NCBI RefSeq assembly: GCF_026745355.1
Contig: NC_079205.1
Location: 43,878,349-43,942,348 of the forward strand
Direction of reading: 5' to 3'
Length of the DNA: 64,000 nucleotides
DNA from: Beta vulgaris subsp. vulgaris
Lineage: Eukaryota > Streptophyta > Magnoliopsida > Caryophyllales > Amaranthaceae
The notes under the pieces were generated by a model. That model was not told the DNA's origin. It made no database searches and was given only the letters and a program-made list of their open reading frames with translations. The first letter of the stretch is position 1. Each line of letters starts with the position of its first letter. Below are positions 55,361-64,000 of this stretch, one piece after another. The translations under genes were made by a program, and so were the position numbers.

Positions 55361-57592
55361 TTTTTAACAGGAAAAGGAAGACTATCATTAATAAATTAAC
55401 ATACGACATCTACAATAATAATAACTTTTATGTAAAAGATAATCTAAAACATAAAAATGAAATTTATCATTCAATGTACTAATATAAACGCTTTAATTGA
55501 AGCCGTTTTTTTTATATTATAATAATGCAACCATAAGCGAAATTCGATTACTCAACGCCTTTTACGTTAGATGTTATAGTAAATTGGAATCTAACCTTCA
55601 TCTTAGTATTCCAACAATAAACGAAAGAATATTATTGAGCTTCAACCAATAAGTATGAATTCCCACATCTTCAACTTCAAAACTAACCAAAAATCCAAGA
55701 CTCATGACGACAGTAGATAAAACAATCATATTGATGGAAACAAACCTCATAATAAAGGGGAAAATTATCAAAAATAAACTATAAATAAATAAAACAATCA
55801 ATCAAGCAAAGAAAATATATTTAGGACTTTCCACTGGTATAACAATCGACGAAATTCCCCTACAAGAACACTAATGAAGACTAAATTTTGAGAGAGAGGC
55901 TATAGTTTGGGAGTGAGTAAAGGAGATAAATTGCCACATCATTTCGTAGGGGCTCAATTATTTTAGTAGTGGAAAAACATTATCTTAAATCTTAATATTA
56001 CTGTTCAAAAGACAAATATACAAGAAGGTTTAAAACCCTCGATCCTCACCTCTCACCACTCTTCACATAAAAGGTTAATACAATCTCTTAAATGATGTTT
56101 AATAATAATTATTCATTAATTTTAAATTTGTACTTTTTGAAAATGAGTTTCAAAGTTAATAATATCCTTCCCAATTTTTTTTTGAAGTATCTCAATATGA
56201 TTATGTTTCTTTATACATAAGACATACGGTTAGTGTTTTCACAGTTTGACCACACAAATAATTTCTTTTGACGATATAAGTATACATTAACAAATAACTT
56301 CATGTATTATAGTCATTCGTTTCTTTTTAGATGAAACGTTTGTCTTTTCGGGGTCAAACTTCAATAATTTGGATTATATAACCGTTAATTGCATAATTTT
56401 AATAATAGTAATTTACTCCTTGTTGCCATGTCATTCCATCATTTCTCAGTACGTAATACCGGAAAACAAAATTCCATAAAGTTTTATTGTCAACAACAAA
56501 AAAATAAAAAAATATTCACATGTAAGGTCATGCGTGGTTGGTTGTTAGTTGTTAGTTATCAAATATATCAGGAAGTCAGTAGTGGCTCTTAGTATATTAA
56601 TTCGACGTTTAATAAAATACTATCAGCTATTGGTCAGCTTGACCATTATTCGGGATAATCTTAATTTATGAACCCATGGTTGAGTATTAAAGACACTTGT
56701 TATTTAGAAAGCCATATTTATGTGATTGAGACACTTGTTATTCATCAATTATTCGTCAATCAACCCCTATTTGTGTGTGGGTTAAATTGTACTTTTTGTC
56801 AAAAAGTAAAATAATGATCTCTGGCAAACCGTAAAAGTTGCATCGTTTAGCGTATTTTGCTAGCTTTTTTCCCCAAAAAAAGTGCAAATGTATTTATTAG
56901 AACCGTTATGTTTGTATTTACGACACTAGCTATTTATAAATCAACCCATGTTTATATATTTGATACACTTGTTATTTATAAATCAATACCTGTTTGCCTG
57001 TGTTAATATGCTGAGATTACTAAATAATCCCTGATAATATGATAATGGTCAGGATGACCCCTAACTGATAGGGTTTTATCTTTGCTCATGTTACTTTAGA
57101 GTGAACCAAGAATTTTGTTCTTTTTAAGGTTGGAACTAAAATATACCAGCACATCTTTACTTTTAAAAAAACTAATAATGTATGTGCTCAAACCATTATA
57201 TTTATAATCGCAATTTGAATGGTAGGATCATGCGATCCAATTTTAGCAAAAACGATCTGAACCGCAAGTAGAATCACTGGACTTCTGGGATCGGAGCAGG
57301 ATCAAACAAGACCGTATAGGATCGTAAAGGATAGGTAGTTCCTACTTTTCACTTAAATTGTTGAATGTTTGATCATGATAATGTAGGATTGTAACAGGAT
57401 GCGGTAGGATATATAACATCGAACGATCTTACTTTTTATTATTAAAATGATCCCAAAAGCAAAAAAAAGTTTTTTCTAACCCCAAAAAATATAACCCAAC
57501 TTCATAAACACAAAATTTATTTTTAATATAATCTCTCTTACGAAAATATTATGTGAGAAAAACTATGTTTTTAGCATTGAGATGTGTATTTA
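55361..57592. other. Copy B intergenic DNA, no gene seen
   Basis: Matches 33080-36390 of copy A in part. 55370-55990 has no obvious counterpart and no coding signal. 57230-57430 holds gatcg-rich sequence as in copy A. Confidence 0.5.
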
Positions 57593-58969
57593 GGCTATGT
57601 TCAGTTCACCTTATTTTTGCTTATTTCAGATCTAATCAGATCAGATCAGATCAGATCAGATCAGATCAGAAAAAATAAGTTCAGATCAGATCAGATCAGA
57701 AAAAATAAGTTCAGATCAGATCAGATCAGATCAGATCAGATCAGATCAGACCAGATCAGATCAGATCAGATCAGTTCAGATCATATCATGCTTATATTTA
57801 AAAACTCATTATTATTAAATATCTTTCACTACATATTAATAAAAATTATAATAATTGAATATTAATAAAGTACTCATTGAGACGAATCAAACAAGACCCC
57901 ACATGACTATATTTTTTCTTATATATTGAGAAAAATCTAAAAGATTATCTCTAATTGTGAATAGTGTCAAGATTCTAAGTGAGAAAAATAAAAAAATACA
58001 AAGGGAGTATTATTATTTACTAGTACATTTGTTCAAAAGAATTATTATTATTGTTGTTGTTGTTGCACTTATTAATTATTAATATTGGTAATTATTATTA
58101 ATCTTGTTGTTACCATTATAAATGTCATTGTTATTATTATATTAAGTTATTTTGTTGTTATTAATTAATAGAAAATTAAAAGCCACGTGTTAAGAACATA
58201 AGATTGATGCAAAAATAAGAAATATATAAAATATGATATCTCAAATTCATGACAACGAAACTACTAAGTTTGGATTACATTTCAAAATAAGCTAAGTGTG
58301 AGATACAAATTATTATAAATTTAGATTCGGTATACCTGTTCCTACCGAATTCCAAATCTCTCTAGCTATTTGAAGTTGCACGATATTTATTTATTTTTTG
58401 CTCAAGTCATAGTTGTTTGTATATCTTATTCTATTTTATATGGAAAAAAAAGAGTTGAGTTTGCCGACTTCTCAAGTGTGAAACTTTTTTTTAAGGGAAA
58501 GTGTGAAATAACATTGTATAAGTGCTCTTATAAAATAATGACTTGAGTTATATAATTATTTTAGTAATAATAATAATTATGATTATAATTATTATTGCTG
58601 TGCTTATAATAATGATAATAATAATAATTATTATTATTAATAAAAGTTGTAATAGAAATAAAATGATAATAATAGTAATACTATAAAGAAGATCTTATAA
58701 TGTATTGCATAATAATGATTTACAAAGTAATAATATATTTTATATAAGATAAGATCTTGTAAATCACATCAGTTCAGATCAGATCAGATCAGTTCAGATC
58801 AGATCAGATCAGATCAGATCAGATCAGATCAGATCAGATCAGACCAGATCAGATCAGATCAGAAAAAATAAGTTCAGATCAGATCAGATCAGAAAAAATA
58901 AGTTCAGATCAGATCAGATCAGATCAGATAAGTTCAGATCAGAAAATTTCAGGTGAATCAAACATAGCC
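57593..58969. mobile_element. Harbinger-like MITE with (TCAGA)n arrays
   Basis: Termini GGCTATGTTCAGTTCACCT / …AGGTGAATCAAACATAGCC with TTA at 57590-57592 and 58970-58972. Copy A retains the undisturbed site (gtgtatttagtcattt, 36379-36394) with a single TTA, proving insertion and target length. Subterminal arrays of tcaga lie at 57631-57782 and 58768-58942, in inverted orientation to each other. The interior includes a Stowaway-like fragment (57815-58010). No transposase. Confidence 0.93.
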
Positions 58970-59255
58970 TTAGTCATTTAGTAACATTTTTTTTGCTCCT
59001 CTTTGCAAATTTGTAGGATCTTATATCCTACTATCAGATTTGATTCAATCCTATCACATCACATGGATCCAAAGTGGGATTTCAACCTGACAACAATGGC
59101 TCAAACTACATAAATTTATATGAGGACAAATGAATAATTTTTTTTTTTTGAAGGTAATGAATAATTATGTTTATTTATCATGTAAATTATCCGTTAATTA
59201 TATAATGAAATTGTATTTATATATTTATCAAAAAAGTTACGAACCATACACAAAA

Positions 59256-59280
59256 TGCGGTGAGCGTGGATCGAACACGC

Positions 59281-59323
<43 letters not shown>

Positions 59324-59328
59324 CCCGC
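59256..59328 (-). tRNA. tRNA-Phe (anticodon GAA), second copy
   Basis: Identical over all 73 nt to 37043-37115, though the flanks have diverged. That suggests the tRNA body is conserved by selection or conversion while the rest of the duplication drifted. Anticodon GAA, intact A and B boxes, immediate TTTT terminator. Confidence 0.97.
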
Positions 59329-60125
59329 AGATTATTAACTTTTTCATCCAGCTGAATACTTTGCTAGTTATGAAGCGATTTGATTGAGTCGCATGGCACC
59401 ATGCCTGGGTTAAACTTCAAAATATAAACTAACTAATTCTAATTCGTAACAGGGATCTATGCGGCTATGCCAACAAAAAAAGGAAAAGAAACCAAAAATT
59501 TGGTACTATTATTCTTCTATTTGTTTTAGCGCGTTCTCTTCACCTTAATAAATTACGTTTTAGGTCCAATAAATTCAGTTTAGTCCAATTTTAATCAGAT
59601 CCAATCAGGACAATACGTTCCAATCAGATCCAATCGTTCCAATAAGTTTCAATAAGGTTCAACTAATCAATGATTGATAAATTTGAGTATATCTGTAACA
59701 TGTCACCCTTATATTCTTTAAGAGCTCATCTTATATATAAATAGTTAAACTATAATACTACTCGTTTAGTCGTGTGTTATGATTTTATTTGGTTATTATT
59801 GGCTCCAAATATATATTGGAAACCTACTATACCGTTATTCCTAGTGTAGCTCGTATCTCTTACAGTGTTAATATAGTTATCATTTGTATTTTATATTTAT
59901 ATATAGGTTGTATAAATAATTATTATTACATCTTGTAACATCTAAAAGTGCATATATTTTTATTTTCTAGGTTGTATAACTCTATGATAAATGACAAATC
60001 TATCCTTCAATTTTTTAAATCATACTACGAGGAATCTCCTATATATGAAAATTTTAATATGTTAAGTTAGGTTAAAAGTCATACTTAAGGTCATATAAGA
60101 GAGCGCTATTTTTAATTTGAAATTA
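59329..60125. other. End of copy B; pentamer-like relic
   Basis: 59535-59670 holds degenerate ccaatcag/tccaat repeats resembling a decayed pentamer MITE. 59700-60125 aligns with the end of copy A. No gene. Confidence 0.45.
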
Positions 60126-61195
60126 GGCAAGTCAAGCCGAATACTAATAAGAGAAAGAACCACCTTTTTGAGCTCAATGATGAGTTTTAAGGGGTCATGG
60201 TTAGTAAACGCGACCCCACTTTATTAAACGTAATCATAAAAACCCTCATCATCATATTCTCTCTAAAAAACCTTCTCTCTAAAAATATTCTCTGCTTCCC
60301 ACAGTTAGAGAAACATAAATTGCAAAAGACCTAATTAACAATTTTGAATTTGATACTCAATGGACGATAATTTTGAACTAAACGAAAAATCTAATGTAAG
60401 TAATTCGATTTTTTTTATTTCTTCCGTAACTAATCAATTTCGTGCAATTTTCATAAATTACTTAGCACTATTTCGTGCAATCCTCAAAAACATATTACTT
60501 TGTTTCGTGCAAATGGAACGAAATAGGTTGAACTGTTTCCTGATGATTGTATGAAACAAATACAACTGCTTCGTGTAAATTGTATAAAATAACATAATCT
60601 GTTTAATACAGCTTGCCCGAAATAGGTTAAAGTGTTTCGTGTATATTATTTACCGAAATCCTACATAAAGAGATCTAATTATTGTATGAAATTAAGGTAA
60701 AAGGAGTGAGGTATTCCAAAGAATATGAACCGTGAACATGAGGCAATTTTAGTCACCTACTGTTTATAACACAAAAGAAGTTTAATTGGTTATAAGTTAT
60801 AACTACTATTGGAATTTGGAAGAGATCATATAACACTTCTATGTACTACTTGGAAGAGCTTAAGCTATAAAGTCACCTGCTTGCTTTATTAACTTTGTTC
60901 GTTAGGGATCACAGTGCCTAATCTTGGACAAGGACATCAGAGCCATGTGGTACTGTGTATATCTGTTCATGCTTGTTTATTGGTCAGTGGATGACAAACT
61001 CCCAGCTCTGCATTATTTGTCGCAGCAACTTCTATTTCAGATATTTTTCCTATCTAGCTTCCTGAAACACTGTGGTATTGATGATGTGTAAATTGAAAGT
61101 AGATTGTTGTAATTTAAAAGCTTGGGTTTCAACTCAAGTGTTTCTTTCTTGCTCGACGGTAGTAACCTCTTCATCCCAATTATATGAAAAAGTAG
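60126..61195. other. Possible first exon and intergenic DNA
   Basis: At 60360 an ATG opens MDDNFELNEKSN followed by a good splice donor (gtaagt, 60396), after a leader with ctctctaaa repeats. This looks like a gene or transposon 5' exon but no further exon is recognisable. 61080-61195 starts a 33-bp tandem repeat. Confidence 0.35.
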
Positions 61196-62561
61196 TGTTG
61201 AACCCTAGTTTTGATAATGACAAAGAAACAAAGGAACAAACTAAGTAGTGAACTAATGAATTATTTAAGTGTATGGTGTCTAAGGTATCAATGCAAGGAA
61301 CTGGGAGAATACAAAGTCAATGAAGAAGTCAAGAGAGGATTTCAAAGGCTAAGTAAAGAAGTTTCTATGTTGATACTGGAGCAAGCATTGGATCAAGAAT
61401 AAAAGCTAGGCGTTTTATTTTCTAGTTCCAATGTAAAGGAACAAAGAAAGAATGGTAAGGAACTGTGGCAGAATATTTGAGAATGAAGCGTTTGTTCCTC
61501 TGTAAGGAACAAACTCAGTGGCACTTAGTAAATATGTTAAAGGAACTGAACTAATATAAGGAACTAGACTTAGGCGTGTACTTAGTGTAACGATTAAAAG
61601 ATAATGGAGTAAGTCATGCCTAGATTATAGGAAATTAGTTATTTCTAATTTCAAATGATAAAATCAGTTTTAGAAAGAAAATCTGTTTTGGAAAAGATTT
61701 TATTTTTCGGAAAATAAGAAAATAAATATCCGGTTGTTAGAAAGATTTTATTTCAAAGATATTATTTTCTTAAAGATTAGAAATTCAGATTTAAAGATAA
61801 AAAGAGTTTATAAAAACTGATTTTCGGATAATGTTGAAGGAACTCCTATTATTTAGGAGTAATGGCTGCATTTTATCCACGTTCATTTATAGTTCATGGG
61901 ATCATGGACATGATGTAAAACGTGTTCCTTAGGGGAAGGAACATCATGGGTAAATGGATTAAAACGTGTACTCTAACATTATTCCCACGTTCTTCATGAT
62001 TACCACTATAAATATAGAAATCTTGATAAGTTCCAAATTGTGTCTGACTAAGTAATTAAGTGAGTTTAACTTATTAAGTGTCAGTGCCTTCATTCTCTCA
62101 TAATAGCCATTTGTTCTTTGCCTTCTTACTCTAATTCCACTAAGCTTATTTCGATCAATTGTATTTTGGTTTTTGGGGTAAGGGAACTTTGAGTGAAGTT
62201 CTGTAAGAGAAAGGCTTTGAGTGAAGCTTGTATGTGTGAGAAAACTTCGAGTGAAGTTGAGAGGAACTGCTGTTAAGGGAACAGTGGTTCAGGAACTTGA
62301 GTTTAGGAACTCAAGGTAGGGCTCGAGTTAGAATTAGGTTGTAACAGAGTTGTTTGGCCTAATTAGTGAAAGTGTTGAGTTTAAAATCCCTAGTGGTCGA
62401 GGTTGTTTCTTCTTGTTGGGCCCAAGAAGTTTTCCTCGTAAAAATCCCTTGTGTTCCTTTAGCTTGTTTATTCGTTTAAGTTTTAATTTCCGCAAAAAGT
62501 TACGTTTATTTCTACACCTACAATTCACCCCCCCTCTTGTAGTGTTCCTAGGGAAATAACA
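61196..62561 (+). repeat. Copia-type solo LTR (1,366 bp)
   Basis: Starts tgttgaaccctagttttgat and ends …gggaaataaca with a perfect 5-bp duplication AGTAG (61191-61195, 62562-62566). The end region with caattcacccccc is typical of large plant Copia LTRs. A TATA-like ctataaatatag (about 62004-62015) precedes likely transcript sequence. No internal region. Confidence 0.85.
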
Positions 62562-62700
62562 AGTAGCAACCTCTTCATTCCAGTTATATGAAACAGTAGC
62601 AATCACTTCATCCTTATTATATGAAATAGTACCAATCATTTTGTTTAATACACATGAAGTAGTAAAAGCTATTGCATTCAATTTATATGAATTTCTAACA
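62562..62700. repeat. ~33-bp tandem repeat, split by the solo LTR
   Basis: Four units like agtagcaacctcttcattcc…tatatgaaa to the right of the LTR and one at 61160-61195 to its left. Confidence 0.8.
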
Positions 62701-62985
62701 AACCAATCATATAACAAACCAACTTCGAAGAAAAATGCAGAAAGTTAACTTAAAAACAAATTTGTGACATTTGAGACACATAAAGGAGAGAAAATGTTCC
62801 TGCGCTTACTTGCAGTTTATTACTTGTCTCTCAATTATTGGCTCAGCATAAGTTTATTATATTCTTCATTGATAAACTATGTACTATTTAAGACCTCACT
62901 TTAAAGATACTGATTGAAGCGGGAGTGCAGTCGAGCGAGGTCTATGTTTTCAAGCCTGTTCGTGGAAGCTAAGCTCTCTCATGCC
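62701..62985. other. Intergenic, no gene seen
   Basis: AT-rich, nothing recognisable before the Copia debris. Confidence 0.35.
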
Positions 62986-63880
62986 AATAAAGTGACTATG
63001 GTTGATGATGTGAGTTTGCTATGGCATCATCGTTTAGGTCACCATCTCTTAAAGTGCTTTCTTATTTACGTGGAGTAGCCGGTGTTCATAGTCATAAGTG
63101 TGATTTGGATTGTCATATTTGTTTTATGGGTAAACAACACATAATTCTTTTCCTTTGAGTAATAACAAGGCAATTGCCATTTTTTACTTGATTCATTGTG
63201 ATATTTTGGGTACTAATAAAGTTTTTGCTCATTGTGGTTCTCGATACTTTCTTACTATTGTTGATGATCATTCCAAAGCTACTTGGGTTTATTTAATTGC
63301 TCATAAATCCGAGGTTCCATAACTTGTTCATAATGTTTATGTTATGGTTAAAACGTAATTTAATTTGAACATTAAAGTATTGCATAATGATAATGGTCAA
63401 GAATTTCTTAGTTTGAAAAAGTTTTTTGCTTAGAAAGGCATGTTGCATCAAACTAGTTGTATTGATACAGTCATTGTCATTAAATCCCATTCCGGGTCTT
63501 ACGATCCTACAATTATACGATCCGAAAGGACCCTTTCGATCCCGATCCTATATAGAATCTTAATTTAATAGCATCTTTCAATCTTACACAAGTACCAAAA
63601 TTAACATGTATGGTAGAATCATAACACGATTCTACGATTCGATTCTATCAAAAATTTCACAAAACAATTCGAAATATTATCACATACTTTACGTTTCCAA
63701 GCTCGTTTACCATATTTTTTTTGGGGGGGGGGGGACTGTGTTAAGGATGTTGCTCATCTTATTTATCTCACCCATACTCCTGTATTGCATGACAAAACTC
63801 CCTATGAGTGTCTTTATGCTATTCCTCCTTCGTATGATAATATCAGTGTGTTTGGGTGCATGTGTTATGTTGCCTCATCG
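62986..63880 (+). pseudogene. Copia integrase debris
   Basis: Translated in shifting frames: LLWHHRLGH (zinc-binding start), CDLDCHICFMGKQH, then the core with VDDHSKATWVYL (first Asp) and LHNDNGQEF (second Asp), then after a foreign segment DVAHLIYLTHTPVLHDKTPYECL and VFGCMCYVASS. Stops at several points. The region with the catalytic Glu is missing, replaced by 63484-63734. Confidence 0.85.
63484..63734. other. Unrelated gatcc-rich segment with a G run inside integrase debris
   Basis: About 250 bp rich in cgatcc/gattcta motifs, resembling 34740-34980 and 57230-57430, ending in a run of 12-13 G (63722-63734). Replaces about 70 codons of integrase. Deletion plus insertion is likely. No target duplication found. 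Confidence 0.55.
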
Positions 63881-64000
63881 TGTAACACCGAGCCACACAG
63901 AGTCGAGTATATCTTCACCAATGCGCAACTCTAGGAAGCTTGTCGGGGCGCGCATGAGTGAGGGCAAAATGCGCCGAAAAAACTTGTGTAGGTTATTGAG
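63881..64000. other. Sequence of unknown origin at window edge
   Basis: GC content rises after cgtgtaacaccgagcc. TGTAACACC could begin another gypsy LTR, but the rest is outside the window. Confidence 0.3.

Larger units (their letters stand above)
51225..60125. repeat. Segmental duplication, copy B
   Basis: Partner of 31845-39727 in the same orientation. Broken by the Copia derivative (51375-55205) and the pentamer MITE (57593-58969), both absent from copy A. Includes the second tRNA-Phe. Confidence 0.85.

Noticed and set aside
57584..57865. Repetitive SDQIR protein on the plus strand
   Set aside because: Translation of the tcaga pentamer array.

Overview
This is AT-rich plant nuclear DNA, most likely from a eudicot with a repeat-dense genome. 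The evidence is nested LTR retrotransposons, CACTA, Mutator-like (MULE), hAT, PIF/Harbinger-like and Stowaway elements, Helitrons, a tRNA-derived SINE, plant-type tRNA-Phe(GAA) genes, and a spliced plant sugar transporter. I cannot name the species. Most long open frames are decayed transposon genes or repeat artefacts.

Layout. 1-7564: a minus-strand Ty3/gypsy element cut by two CACTA elements, with the right end of one at 870 and a complete 1.19 kb one at 4486-5671. 7565-10830: a short Helitron, an inverted-repeat structure and a tandem 0.29 kb duplication. 10831-12153: a spliced gene with a Ulp1-type cysteine peptidase core, running straight into a 160-bp tandem array and then a 3.5 kb satellite of ~171-bp monomers in six-monomer higher-order repeats (12790-16350). 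16350-19450: a SINE, a Helitron, and a MULE (9-bp target duplication) containing another Helitron. 20640-21120: a small intact gene for a 66-residue membrane peptide. 21600-31440: a Copia solo LTR, then a complete but decayed Copia element (23153-31436) whose RNase H is split by a 2.5 kb solo LTR.

31845-39727 and 51225-60125 are two diverged copies of one segment in the same orientation, each with a minus-strand tRNA-Phe. Each copy serves as an empty site for insertions in the other. The comparison proves several insertions and shows an inversion in the first copy whose breakpoints are two inverted MITEs. Between them, 39730-44640 is a stack of MITEs, Helitrons and a hAT element. 45045-48143 is a four-exon STP-type hexose/H+ symporter, intact except for a one-base frameshift in exon 4 and carrying a SINE in intron 1. 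The second copy is interrupted by a gag-only Copia derivative (51375-55205) that itself carries a MULE and a hAT MITE. 60126-64000 holds a possible gene start, a Copia solo LTR inside a minisatellite, and Copia integrase debris.

The functional host content is therefore small: the sugar transporter (if the frameshift is an assembly error), the small membrane peptide, two tRNA-Phe genes and possibly the Ulp1-like gene. The most unusual structures are the higher-order satellite beside the Ulp1-like gene, the MITE-bounded inversion, and a set of Harbinger-like MITEs built around subterminal pentanucleotide arrays.
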